From: Petrosia ficiformis
Lineage: Eukaryota; Porifera; Demospongiae; Haplosclerida; Petrosiidae
Length of the DNA: 64,000 bases
Direction of reading: 5' to 3'
Assembly (NCBI GenBank): GCA_947044365.1
Contig: OX345645.1
Location: 5,155,741-5,219,740, forward strand
Each line of letters begins with the position of its first letter. Positions within the stretch are counted from its first letter, which is position 1. Made by a program: the position numbers and the translations under genes. Positions 11,490 to 23,379 of the stretch are shown in pieces. The notes beneath the pieces were generated by a model, which did not search any database, was not told the DNA's origin, and saw nothing but the letters and a program-made list of their open reading frames with translations.

Positions 11490-12284
11490 TAGGGATGGCA
11501 CGGAAAAAACATGGCCGCCTATACATTTCAATTGCAAGTGATGGGCTGAAATCTCTGGTAATATATACAGATAAGTTTTAATACACACATACCTATTCAT
11601 ACCTAGTGTTTGTATGATTACCAACACATTCCAGATGGCCAAAAATTGTCGTTCAGATAGAGAACCGGCGAGCAGCAAAACCGGCAAAATCTTCATCATA
11701 TTAAATTAATTAGACAAACCATTTTTTTTGTTTGTTGAACTATCAAAATGATTCTAGCACTATTCCAGTCGCATTCATAGTAAAATTCTGGTCTGGAAAT
11801 ATCAGATGATATCTACAAATACTATGAAAGAAGAGAGTCTCAACGACTACGAAGAATTGATCTCGAATTGAACGCCATTTTTGTAGGTGTATTCATTAAT
11901 CAAGTCACATGGAATTTAATTGCGCATGTGCATTTGTATACACAGAACATGGAAGCTGAAAAAGAGGAAGTGCTTGTTGCATTGGAATCATTAAGCATAG
12001 TAATAAAATGTGTGAGCAAATAATAATTAATATAATTATTAAACCATTGTATGCCGTTTGGTTGATATAGTGACTGACACTACTTCTTGCAGATAGTGCT
12101 GTAAGTGAAATAGTAGGCATCATCTGTAAGTGAAAGAGATGATAATCGATTCATAAATAATTGATATATACAAAAAATTGACCTTCATTGATGAACAAAC
12201 TTTAAAGCATTTATGATTGAATGATTTCATATGCAATCTACAAAACATATTCACACTCAGAAAAAAAAACAAATGGAAAAAAGA
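11490..12284. repeat. Copy of the 4130-4850 repeat
   Basis: The order of motifs matches 4130-4850, including the possible first exon ATGGAAGCTGAAAAAGAG at 11950 and 'tgactgacactacttcttg'. Here the exon-like frame is open for 17 codons to a GTAATA. Confidence 0.7.
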
Positions 12285-12595
12285 ATAATAAAAGAACATT
12301 TCCAATAAAAATGAAAGAAGATGTAGGGATGTCAAAACCCAAAAAGGATGCGAACAAGGTTAGATGGTACCCCAAATTAAACAAACCACTTCCATGTAAC
12401 CCTAAATAAGTACAGCTCTTTGTATTTTGCTTCAAAGTGGCGTAAATACTTATGTATGGTTATATGGAAGTGGTTTGTTTAATCTTGGGTCCCACCTAAC
12501 CTTGTTCGCATGCCTTTTGGGTTTTGACATCCCTACTTCTTCTTTCATTTTTATTGGAAATGTTTTTTTTATTATTCTTGTATATTTTATTTATT
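12285..12595. mobile_element. MITE-B copy
   Basis: It has the same inverted arms as 4851-5165, including 'gatgtcaaaacccaaa' on one arm and 'tttgggttttgacatc' on the other, and TTATTATTCTTGTA at the right end. The peptides read from either strand of it are repeat by-products. Confidence 0.8.
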
Positions 12596-12760
12596 TATTA
12601 AAAATTAGAAATTAAAAAATATTTTGTGTCATTTATTCCAACGCCTTTCTCTTCCACTGTTCCACTTTCATACTCCTGCATTGTTCCACTTTCTTCGCCA
12701 TCCACTGTTCCACTATCTACTTCCTAGCACTATTCCACTGCCCCCTTCCTCCTGCATTGT

Positions 12761-13048
12761 TCAACTGTTTTCCTCCTCCTTCACTATTCTACTCCCCTCC
12801 TCCTCCTGCACTGTTCGACTGTTCTCCTCCTCCTTCTCTTGCACTGTTCCACTGTCCTCTACCTCCACTGTTCCACTGTTCCACTGTTCTTCTTTGCTCT
12901 GCACATTTAGTGTTAAATTAACTGTCTCTTCAGAATTGGTAGACTTTTCTTCATCCTTGTTCACTACCTTCAGAAGCTCTTGACGTTTCTTTTGCAGGAT
13001 TTCTATTTTCTTTTTAATATTTAGCATTGTTTCGCTAACTGTACTCAT
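12761..13048 (-). CDS. Glu-rich coiled-coil ORF, hypothetical
   Basis: A 95-codon ORF starts at a true ATG (13048). Residues 10-28 (IKKKIEILQKKRQELLKVV) have heptad character suited to a coiled coil. The rest is acidic and repetitive (units such as SGTVQEEEENSRTV), matching a CTGTTCCACT-like low-complexity tract extending to about 12660 on the plus strand. It could be a real exon or a chance ORF on repetitive DNA. It faces away from the Glu-rich plus-strand ORF at 13307. Confidence 0.3.
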   Translation of the reverse strand: MSTVSETMLNIKKKIEILQKKRQELLKVVNKDEEKSTNSEETVNLTLNVQSKEEQWNSGTVEVEDSGTVQEKEEENSRTVQEEEGSRIVKEEENS

Positions 13049-13306
13049 ATCTGTACCTTTGATATCTGTTCTTTGTTCACCTCTTCACGAAGATCTCTTT
13101 AGTGCTTATATGATAGCTACACGTAGGATCACTTTCTAGGATCACTTTGCAATAAACTGATGTAATTGAGGGAGAAACAATTGCGTAGAAGTGATGCAGG
13201 AAGAGAAGGAACAGAAACAGATGGAAGAGACGCAGTAAGAGAATCAGAAGGAAGCAAAGCAATTTGAAGACACTCTGGAAGAAAAAGATATGAATCATGC
13301 AGGTAG

Positions 13307-13519
13307 AAGAAACACAGGAAAAGAATCAGATGGAAATATTTTGAAGAAACTCAGGAAGAGAAGGAACAGAATGTGGTGGAAGAGAAAGACACTTGGGAAG
13401 AGAAAGAACAGAATCAGATGCAGGAGATGGAAGAGAAGCTTGATGACTTTTTGCAGAGTTTCGAGGAGGCAGAGGAAGAATTAGAAAAGATTAGTAACAC
13501 CAAAACGACGGAAAAGTAA
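13307..13519 (+). CDS. Glu-rich coiled-coil 3' exon, hypothetical
   Basis: The frame is open for about 70 codons to TAA at 13517-13519 and ends DDFLQSFEEAEEELEKI plus a short basic tail. The composition is strongly acidic with EEKEQ repeats, and related Glu/Lys-rich sequence lies upstream (13190-13300) in other frames, so the exon is either spliced or frameshifted. A possible acceptor (ATCATGCAG) precedes it, but in a different frame. No known family was recognised. Confidence 0.3.
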   Translation, partial: KKHRKRIRWKYFEETQEEKEQNVVEEKDTWEEKEQNQMQEMEEKLDDFLQSFEEAEEELEKISNTKTTEK

Positions 13520-14970
13520 TTCTTCGACTTACAGTAGACTCGATTTTTACAACAGTAGGCTGCAGCCAACACCGCAGCCGTTGTGTGATTTCACTCTCCC
13601 AACCAGGCCCCACCGGATTTTTAACATACCAATCCCGCAAGGGGAACCAACAAAGAAATGAATCAGGACAGCGCTGTGGATTGATTAAACTTTGCTACTG
13701 TAATTTACTGTAATCAATCTTTTAGTCATTATATTTTTTTTTATAATCAAAATTAAACCTTCAAAATGATATTATTTAAATGCAAGAAATGGCTTGGTTT
13801 TTCTTGGGAATGGATTTAAGGTTTGTACACAACTCCTGTTGAAAAAGAAAATTTTTAAGATAAAGTGAAAATAGTATTTGTCTCAATGATAAATTGGTTA
13901 CTTCAAGAACACTAAACTCATCATGTTGAATGTTGTGACCGAACACGCGTTGCACTGTAAACAACAACTGAACAGCAACCCGAACAGTATCACACAATCT
14001 CAGAACTATTATTGATCAACAGTAAAAGTGAATTACAGAACAGAACAGAACTTAACTGAACAGAAACTGACCATACAACTAACTATAATTAAAAATGACT
14101 GAACTATATATAACATAACACTTGTAAGGTTTACAGGAAATTAATAATAATAATGAAATAACATATACAATTATCACATTGAAATATATTTTAAAGTAAT
14201 TTCTCAAAATGTCATTTACCATTAGCTCCATTCAATAGTATTCCAATTAATTGTATTTGTGAACTATTAATCTTTTAAGTGTGAATTTTAAAAGATTTAT
14301 TTTGATAATGAAAGTGGTGAAAAGGTTGCTTTATAATTTAACTATCGTTACAATTAAATCTTGCTTGCATAGATTGAAATTGCTAACAGCTTCTATTGAT
14401 TATTTTCTAACTCTCCAGAATTTTACAAATCCATCCTATAACTTCATGGAAAGAGTGTGGGTGTAAATTTGTACACATTTGGATTGAAGTGTTAAGTATG
14501 TATTACACATGGTGTTAATCAATCTAATGTATTCCAGTAATCTTTTATTAAATAATAACAATGATACTTCTGAAATTATATTTTTTCGACATTCTACATG
14601 CAACTATTCTGTATCCAGTTGCGGTCGAAATTAAGCGTGGCAAATGTCTGACGTCAGAAAAGGAACGGCTTGCAATGGAAACAGTATAATGTGGGACGAT
14701 AACTCCAGTGTTTCACGTCTTTCTGTTACGTTTTTCCCTTCGAGAGCGAGGAATCAGAAGGGGAAAGTAGCCTAGCCCCGAATGTTTAAGTACAACAGAA
14801 CTGTGTTAACACGAGCCTTACAACACGGAATCAGCTGAACCTGACATGAAAACTGAGATACGTCTCGATGAAAAAAAGGATGGGAAATAGAGACTGCATG
14901 GTGAGAGCTATACTTATTTAGAAGTAACAACCAAAAATCAGCTTTACTTACTGTAAATTTTAACCTCATA
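13520..14970. other. No gene seen; a CpG-richer patch at 14620-14770
   Basis: The sequence is mostly AT-rich. The patch at 14620-14770 has several CG dinucleotides and a TGACGTCA-type site (14650-14658), which could be a promoter for the plus-strand exon at 14972, but nothing further supports this. Confidence 0.4.
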
Positions 14971-14971
14971 G

Positions 14972-15221
14972 GTGCCAACGTGGGGAGTGTTTAGATAATG
15001 GAGAATGTACTTGCTGTTGTGAGATTGTGGAGAAGCAAGAGAATGGTAGTGAGATTGCTTGTATAACTGATCATGAAGGATTTCAAAGTGTATGCTTAAA
15101 TGTGTTTCTTCCTCTTATAGTTGATGTAGAGATTCATGATGTAACAGTAGAGTTGAGATCTCAGCAACATAATTACAAACATACAATGTCTTTTACATAT
15201 ACTTATAATAATTGTATGTAA
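14972..15221 (+). CDS. Cysteine-rich P2X7-like zinc-domain fragment
   Basis: After a good acceptor (TTTTAACCTCATAG) the frame encodes CQRGECLDNGECTCCCE and then CITDHEGFQSVCLN before drifting into a tail that stops at 15219-15221. The Cys spacing and the C-I-T-x-H-x-x-F-x-x-V-C-L pattern match the cysteine-rich domain related to the P2X7 C-terminus, which is common in cnidarian and sponge proteins. The usual upstream Cys pairs and the downstream YR motif are absent, so this is a partial or decayed gene. The tail from 15111 recurs at 40727-40790, also just beyond an NLR 3' end on the opposite strand. Confidence 0.5.
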
Positions 15222-15294
15222 ACAGAAAAATATATTAGTATATTGTTTAGTACTGTGTATTGTCATTTATATAAAATGATTAGTAATTCAGCTC

Positions 15295-17164
15295 TTAAAA
15301 CATCGGCATGTCTGTCATTTCCACTATTGGAAGTGGACCAAGTTTCTTTTCTTTGCGTTGAGTAATCAGTGTTTTCTTCATGTCATTAAGTATGTCTATC
15401 ATAATAGATGTTTTTGGAATCCTAACATAACATAATGATGAATGTAGTAACACAGTTTCCCAGAATTGATGTATTATTGATATCCAGTCTTTTTTATACG
15501 TATCTTCAGATGGCAAAGTTTGGCTGAATATAAGTTTGAGGAACTTCATGTCTTCGTTTCTCTTTAACATATTTCTAACATGAGGAATTATCTCTTCCTG
15601 ATACAATGATGTCAGTACATCTTCTGAGACCTTCCATGTGTAAAATATCAGTATCAGTGATTTTAGATTATCAGTAGCTTCTAAGAATTCCTTCACATTA
15701 ATATTTTCTGAGAATTCAATGTCTACATTCAGTTCTTGGAGAGTGTTATTTCTTTTCAGACCTCTAGTCAGGTATTTGATAAGTAATGTACAATTGCATG
15801 CTCGGCTTTTGATCTCCAAACATTGCAATGATTTGTTTGATAACAACATCAATTGAAGAGATTTTCCATTTTCATCATGAAACAAACCAATGTCTTCACA
15901 GTTTATTCTAACAGCTATGACAGTTCTGTTACTGGAGAGAATGTTAAATAGTTCAATAAGGCTCCCTTCTCTCTCTACCGCTATATCCAGATGTTGTAGA
16001 AAAGGGTTAGAATGTAAATAGATAATGAATGGCATCGATGGTTTATATAGGGACAGACTTTTCAAGTTAGTAATATTTCTTCCAACATTTTCTAATCCAG
16101 GTGAAAAAGTTTCTGTTTTCTTTACAGGATATGTTATGATATCATGTACTGTATCATTACTGATATTTAGTGCTGTAAGAGATTCATTAACTGGTGATAC
16201 ATAGAGATAAGAGCATTCCTTTAATAGGTATATCCAGTTTAACAGCTTGTAAGGTTTTGTTCTTTTTCAATAGCTCTTCAATATGTAATGACTTTGTATG
16301 AGTAGAGTCTGATGATTGTGAAAAGAACTGGATTGTATCATTTCTCTTTACTCCAGTAAGCAAACTATTTATTAATGAGTTGAATTCCATACATGATAAC
16401 TTAATTAAAAATTCTTTAATAGTATGATTTGTAGACAATACCTTCTCCATTTCCACTAATAATTCATTATCAATATGATCTGCTGATTGTTGAGTCGAAC
16501 GAAACATTTTAATGTGTACATGTAGGATATTCAGATGAGGCAGTTTAAACAGCTGTGTGAACATGGTCACAACTGAATCATGATGTATTGTACCAGATAG
16601 ATAGAATATGTCAATATAATTTTCTGTATAATGTGCTCTTCGGCTATGAAATATCTCATTACTGATATTTAGTGCTGTAACAGATTCATTAATACATAAA
16701 GATGGGAGTATTCCTTTCATAGGTATATTCAGTTTAACAGCTTTTAAAGTTTGGTGATGATAGGGAAAAGAACTGGATTGTATCATTTCTCTCTACTCCA
16801 GTAAACAAACTATTTATTAATGAGTTGAATTCCAAATTTGACAACTCAAATAAGAATTCTTTAATAGTATGATTTGCAGACAATACCTTCTCCATTTCGA
16901 CTAATAATTCGTTATCAATATGATCTTCTGATCATACACATATGGCATGTCTACATGTAGGATGCTCAGATGAGGCAGTTTAAATAATTGCGTGCACATG
17001 ATCACAACTGAATCATGACGTATGGTATCAGATCTCAATACATTAATATAACTTTCTTGAAGATACTGACACAATGATGATTGGTATATCTTCAATACTG
17101 ATGTGATATCAACAAATCTTGCTTTGATTAAAATACAATTATTGATGTTTGAATCTTCATTCAA
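15295..17164 (-). pseudogene. N1 LRR region with an internal duplication
   Basis: LRR-like segments lie in three ORF pieces (17164-16901, 16786-16187, 16065-15295), with motifs such as LLSNKSLQCLEI and LKRNNTLQELNV typical of NLR leucine-rich repeats. The block carrying 'FKLPHLNILHVHIK' occurs twice: a diverged copy at about 16655-17060 and a second copy at about 16140-16622. The second is almost identical to 31570-32010 in N2, while flanking sequence is clearly less similar. N3 has a single copy of this block (about 41700-42170). Confidence 0.8.
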
Positions 17165-17206
17165 AAGTTGCAGCTTATCATGAAGATGTGGATGATGGAG
17201 ATAATT

Positions 17207-18882
17207 TCAAGTGATCTTCGAGTTCTTCAGGGAAAAGGACAAACACAATAAATCAAATTGTGATGAATTCACTCTATCTACACAGAGAGAGGAGTTTTTA
17301 ATGAATGAAACAAATATCTGACACAATATTTTGTTTTCAGACTCGTAAATTAGATGAAGTAATTGTATAGTATCTGTATCATAATAGGGTTCATGAAGAG
17401 GATAGTTACTCCTGAAAGAATTACGAATGTCACCACAAAGCAATTGTGGATTCTCATGAAACATAGAGTACTGATGAGATTCAAAACCAAACAATGGTTT
17501 CCTTATACACTGTAAGTCTACCTCTTTAATGAAATACTCTTGATAGCTGTGATCTTTAAGTTCAGTAAGACCTGCCACAAATCTTAGTGCCATGCGAAAG
17601 TGAGTTCCATGGAAATGTTCTCTAAACAGCACTTTTTGATCATCATGGTGAGTTATCCACCATGCTGCCAGGAACTCCTGAATGGTTAGATGAAGAAACT
17701 GATGTTTAGTGGTGTCTGCTATCTTGTAACAGTTCATTAATTCAAAATGTTCACACTTCAATGAATGTGGTAACTTTAGTATTTCAGCTTCTCATAAGCA
17801 CAACAACAAAGTTCATCAAATGCTCTCTTTTGCTCTTCTTGTAGTTCCTCAAGTGATTCAACTGTGTCTGGATCAAGTTCTTGTTTCTTCATTGATCTCT
17901 TTACAGCATAAAGTATATATTTCTTGTAAAACTTAGTCAAAGTGTTAGGAAGAATAAAACCACTCAGCTGATAAACTCTCACTAACATGGAACATACAAA
18001 AGGTATATAACATAATGACAAGACATCTTCCCTAATTTCCAATTCCTCTATTAATTGTTCAGCATTCTCTGCAGTCAGCTCTTTCCTGATGTATGAAAAA
18101 ATCTCTTCTTTCTCAAAACCTAGTACTTCAACATGACGATTAACACTCTGTAGTTGAAGAAGTTTTGCTGAAGCATATGTACGTGAAGTAACTAGTACAT
18201 TACATTTGTGTAGTTGTCTTCCTTGAATAATATCCAGTATGAATGATCTGTTTTGGTCTCTTCCCTTAAATTCATCCCATCCATCAAATATTAGTAACAT
18301 ACCTTTACCATCAGTGTCTATGATCCCATCACTAACAGCTTTACACATACTTTTACTACCATGAAATAAAGAAAGAAGATCATAAATATTTTCAGCAGAC
18401 GATGCTTCCTCATCTCTGAGAGAAATAAGAAAGACAAGATCAAAGGAGCTTTTCTCCAGTTCATTCTTAGCCCACATGCTACATAGTTTTTGACAAAGTG
18501 TAGTTTTTCCTACACCTGGAGGTCCATCAACTACTACTTTGATTGGACTATTATTATCCTTATGTTTTAGTACATCTTGTATGTCTATTTTCTCTGATAC
18601 ATTCATGATGTTATCTAATTGCCCTCGTAACATATTCCATGACCTCTTCATCCCTTCTGGTTCAGAAAGACATCCTCCATGTCCCTTAATGAGTCCCAGT
18701 TGTCCAAACTTGTCTCCACCAACACGTCGATCTAACAAGTCGTTATATACTACAGGATTTTGAAGATATCGATCACGCAATCCTTGAACATATCTTTCAG
18801 TGTCGGTGGTGACTTGAGAAGATAACTCATCTAATGACACACTTGTGTGAATGTGTATTAGAATCTGATATATTGGTAACAA
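17207..18882 (-). pseudogene. N1 NACHT domain and associated helices (two frames)
   Basis: Walker A GPPGVGKTT, Walker B-like MLLIFDGWDEF and the sensor-type VLVTSRTYAS are intact in the first frame (ending 17776). The second frame (17761-17207) carries HLTIQEFLAAWW, the motif typical of NLR helical regions. They are separated by a 31-bp deletion relative to N3, with TGAA microhomology at both edges. The exon start is uncertain: an acceptor at 18830 would keep phase 1, while the N3-equivalent acceptor near 18852 gives the wrong phase. Confidence 0.85.
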
Positions 18883-19180
18883 TGATTATTACGTTTGGTG
18901 TTAATTGAGTGTTCTGTACTTATTTCATTCATTTATGTACTGTTATACTGTAATGTCACATGTTTCATTTATAATTATTTCATTCCTTAGCACATGTATG
19001 ACCACATGTTGTGTTCTAGAACATTCTAGACTTTAGTTTTCTGTACAAATACTTTGTACAATTTAGTTTTTTTTTTCAGTGTGTGTCTGTGTGTATGTCA
19101 ATATTAACTTGGTTGTTATTCTTTTGATGATCTATTTGATAAATCTGTGTTAAGTCCTAACAATTACTTTAATTTCTTAC

Positions 19181-19624
19181 CTAATTCTTTCATCATGGTT
19201 TTACATATCATAGATATCACTGAGTTATTCTGATTGGTTAGCAATTTACACAAAGTAATGAGTGTCTCTGGATTTTTATTGACTTTAAGAAATCTCTGGA
19301 CTTCATTTAGTAATTTACTGGCTTTCTCATAACGAGGCACACTTGGAGTAGATATGATATTATCTTTCACAACATTAGATATTAGATTAACACCCCACAA
19401 ATCATTAGCAAGTCTGTTTGGGTCAGAAACCACATCAAGTATTTCAGAGAAATGTCTCTTCAGTATATTAAATGGTGTTAACCAATTTGGTTCACAAGAT
19501 ATCTGTGTACATGAACCATCTATAGATTGGGCTTTTCCAGATGTAGAGGCTAAATGGAGATCAATATTGAGCATAAGTGTAATACTTATAACATTATTAT
19601 GTGTTATAAAGGTGAAACAATTCT
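19181..19624 (-). pseudogene. N1 CARD-like Death-fold exon
   Basis: The 444-bp exon keeps phase 1 at both ends (acceptor ATGTAAG at 19626-19625; donor GTAAGA at 19180). It encodes a helical domain: LTPFNILKRHFSEILDVV, then ISNVVKDNIIS, RYEKASKLLNEVQRFL and ETLITLCKLL. This order of hydrophobic helices fits a CARD, though the sequence match is from memory of the fold, not from a search. The open frame is intact here, unlike the rest of N1. A fragment of the same exon survives in N3 at 46014-46080. Confidence 0.6.
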
Positions 19625-20043
19625 CTTACATGCAGAAATCACTACACGCTCAATGGTAAAATAAGTACTGAATGTGTACAATGAAATGAACTATTCATAC
19701 CTTATGCAGATATGGAAATTTTTTTTTATGGCCTGTAGAGTCTGATGTTTTTTCAAGGGATTAGTCTATATGATAATATTTACATTCTTGTGTCACATAA
19801 TGTATACATAATATATATTTGAAATTTGCAATCATTAATCAATCAATTGATGTAGCATTTAAAAGAACATTTAGTCAAGCTATGACCAGCAAGAGGAAAG
19901 CAGCTATTTTGAAGAAGATGAATGTGCGTACACAGGCTTTAGAGCTGAAGCATCACATGCTATATATACAGATACATTTTATATCATGTCAACATTGTAC
20001 ATCACCAAAATACTTAGTGTTCAGTGTTTATATAGTAACACAC

Positions 20044-20379
20044 TGTAATGAGATGAGTCCAGTGGAGAAGATACATTCAACTTCTGCTGATTGTCAACAT
20101 CCAATAGTTTTCTCAGTGTAGACACAACATTCTTATCAGTTTCACACTTTTCAACTGCTGATAACAATCCCTCCCATGATGATTGTGGTGTGTTTGATAT
20201 CCAAGAATCCAATGCTTGTTCCAAACCAAAGTGATAGTCCTGTGTTGTCTGTGCCTCTTCTCTTAACCTCTTTCTCTCACTAATAGAGATACCTATAATA
20301 CCAGCAAGTCTGTTCCATTTCTCTGGTATATTAAAACCACTCTGTTGAAGAATATTCAATGCTTCATTGGCAGTTAATT
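20044..20379 (-). pseudogene. N1 Death-domain exon
   Basis: The 336-bp exon, the same length as N3 exon 10, encodes WNRLAGIIGISISERKRL, DYHFGLEQALDSWI and SSWEGLLSAVEKCE, the W...LA..LG / L..W / W..L..AL pattern of Death domains. The frame is open and begins in phase 1 after a TTTAG acceptor. Only the donor looks weakened. Confidence 0.8.
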
Positions 20380-20434
20380 CTAAAGTGAAGATACTTCCAT
20401 TTCAAATCATTATAGTATTACAAACAAACCTCAC

Positions 20435-20696
20435 CTATATTAATAGGTCCAGGATTAATCTCCACATCACCTCATAGTAATAGTAGTATCATGACAAGTG
20501 AATACAAGAATATGACAGCTACAGTGAGTATGGCTTGTAATAACCTCAGTGATCGAATCCACCATTCTTCATCCACTGAGTGTGACACTTCTTCATGATC
20601 AAGTCTTCTCTTTGATCTTTTCCTATTGTGACTGCCCATAACACTGGAACTGTACCATGTACCAATAGTAGCCCTCCATTGTATTAGATCAATCAT
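20435..20696 (-). pseudogene. N1 exon 1: hydrophobic segment and 2A-like motif interrupted by TGA
   Basis: The ATG at 20696 opens an N-terminal region with a basic and acidic stretch, then a hydrophobic helix (AILTVAVIFLYSLVMILLLL). The next codon is TGA (20474-20472), where N3 has TGT (Cys). In frame after it come GDVEINPGP (20471-20445) and a GTGAGG donor at 20434, so the 2A-like motif is intact in sequence but not translated from this ATG. Confidence 0.85.
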
Positions 20697-20699
20697 TTC

Positions 20700-23370
20700 A
20701 TGGAACTGATGATAATATTTTCCTATTAGGAAGTAGAATGTATAAAATCAATCAGCTGATTAATAATTGCTGTTAAATGTCATGTGATTACAGGAATGTA
20801 ATTTACGTATCAATCATTCAATAAAATAAAACAAATTTGTTAATTACATAACTAGGTTAGTATAGCTGTGTACTATGTATTAATGGTGATGCAAGTTGGT
20901 ATGGATATATATAGACATGCAATTGTCACAAATATTTTGTACTATAATTAATAAGAAAAACAGTTTAAAAATGTAATAGAATATGTACGAATATACATCA
21001 TATCAAGACTCAAAAAGGACAGGAGCAAGATTGGGATGGTCCGTTAGCAACAAAATTAAATGCCATCTCCTCATAACAACATTATATAAATAAGTATACA
21101 TATGGCTAGAGTACAATACATATACTTGTAATGAAGCACTATAATGGTGCTGCAGGGCTATCATATTCCATGCCAACAAAATACACTTTGATAGTAACCT
21201 TACTAAATGCTATGTGCCAAAAAGGGTTTAGAAAACTACAAACACACAGTCCAATTTGGTAATTTGGAAACATAGAAAGGCATAATTTAATTAATCTGAA
21301 ACCTACAACATACTTATAATTTAATTTTTATTTATTTATACTAATATATAGTGTACTTTATAATATCATGTCATGGTATGACAAACTGCTCTACATTGCA
21401 ACGAATAATTTTTAATATCTTTATGTTTGCAGTGATATAATTGTAATGTAGATTAGGATTGATAAACTCAAATATAAGGAATACATGTTTACATTGATTT
21501 AAAACACTCTTCATCATTATATTATGCACTAATAAAATTCAGCGTATTCATTTCTGAATATCACAACATAGGACTAATATAAGAATACATGTATGTTTGT
21601 GTTATCATAAACGCCAAAATTTAATATAAATTAGTATAACACATACTGATAATCAAGTTCTATGAATGCTAGTTGAGTATATAGTATGAATGTAGAGGGT
21701 TTATACATTCTTCATAATGTATTAAATATACAAGAGCCAAAATTGTGTTATAATTGATACTGGTGCTAATAAATGCCATATTCACTTTCATGCAGTCATA
21801 TTATGAATATAATCTTCGTTAACAATCACTGTTACATATCAGAGAAATGAAGGATTTAATTATAATTATATAATTATTGTGTTTTGTTTATGTCTTAATC
21901 AGTTTCAGTACATAATAGATCAAGTGATCAAGAATCAATGTTTATTATATAATTGTTCTATTACAACAACTGAATACACTGCAAAAATTAAATAGTTAAA
22001 ATAATCAATATTTATTGGTCACTACGGTTGCAAGGAATAGCATACATTCAATCTAGTTTGTCATACAGGTTGTTGTGGCTACGTGCATGATGTTACTATG
22101 ATAATATGTGCACCATACATTCTAGAATAAATTAAATTATGTGTTTGCAGGTTTCCAAACTCTTTTGTTGGCCCGAACTGCCAGATAAAATCATTTTAAG
22201 TGGTTGTTGGTTGAAATATGAGTAGACAACACCCTAAAATTATACTGTTTCGACTGATTAGCTATATTTAGTACAAAGTAGATATGGCATGAGCATGTGT
22301 GTATACATAATAATCTGAACAACCATACGTTAAATCCTTTGCAACTGTACTAAGCAAATAAAATAGTTTGCTGTGTACAATCAATTGTATTTCAGGTTGT
22401 AAACCAGATATATATAATATAGAAGACAATCACACTAATATGAAGATACAAAGAGTTATATAAATATAGGCTAATTAATTAATATTGCCTGGCAACAGAT
22501 ATAAATTGTGTTATTTTAACTATATACTTTCTAAGCAAATGAGGCAACCTATTGACTGTGTCACTCCGGTTTAGTGATTATAAACCTGATATAGCACTGC
22601 ATGAAGCTGTGACAAAATTATTTATATTATAATTATATTAACATCACTTATGAATTTAGTTTTCCAGCTAGTGTTACAGCTCGAGTGCATACACAAATGG
22701 TTACATATCAATTGCTTCAGTGTATGTTAATATTCAAACAAAAGCAATAATTATTGTGCTCTTATTGTAGTATATTCTATTCACATAAAATTATACAAAC
22801 AAGAGAGAAATATTGTATACAGAAACATACCAAATCAGTTTGCTCACTCTCTACTGAAACAGCACCAGACTCTTAATAGGGTAAAATAAATATTTGTGGT
22901 TTAATAATATTATTATTTTTAGAGGAGTGGCTAGTGAGAGAATGCATGTTGATGGCTTGTCACCCAATCAGTTAAATATTGATTCATTTACAAGTCTTTA
23001 TGATTGCGACAATTAACTACATAGACAATTATATACATATATGCATAAATCTCACAGTTATCTGAGGATGCCCAAGCTTGTAAGGGTCACTGTATATCAC
23101 AACTGAGGACACTAACTGAATTTACTACATAAATGAACTTACTGTATGTATATATATAATAATAGAGCTATATGTGATATTATTATAATGCCTGCATAAG
23201 CTAGATTTGTATACAGTCAAGGACAGTTAAGATAGATAGATACATACATAGGTAGAAGATAGAAGCTGTGTGGAAATAAATGGATGAATATAAGCACAAA
23301 CACACATACTAGTAACTCTTATAAACAATATGATATGATTCAATTACAATAGTATAGTACTAACATAACT
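20700..23370. other. No gene seen
   Basis: About 2.7 kb of AT-rich sequence. I found no long frame, splice pattern, tandem array or copy of the repeat families described elsewhere in the window. Confidence 0.6.
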
Positions 23371-23379
23371 TATGTTTGA

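Larger units (their letters stand above)
15295..20696 (-). pseudogene. NLR copy N1: 2A-like / Death / CARD-like / NACHT / LRR, inactivated
   Basis: Exons read down the minus strand: 20696-20435 (N-terminal hydrophobic and 2A-like), 20379-20044 (Death), 19624-19181 (CARD-like), about 18830-15295 (NACHT and LRR). The first three have phase-1 junctions, as in N3. Lesions seen: TGA in the codon before GDVEINPGP (20474-20472); weakened donor GTGTGT after Death where N3 has GTAAGT; a 31-bp deletion near 17783 that frameshifts the NACHT-associated region; a Trp-to-stop change at 17209-17207; more frame breaks and a partial duplication in the LRR region. An upstream out-of-frame ATGAAATGA overlaps the start codon. 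Transcription may persist, but a full-length product is not possible. Confidence 0.85.

Noticed and set aside
19819..20121. Plus-strand basic ORF (AFKRTFSQAMTSKRKAAILK)
   Set aside because: It looks somewhat coding, but it runs into the antisense of the N1 Death exon and no splice context or family supports it; possibly a relic exon.
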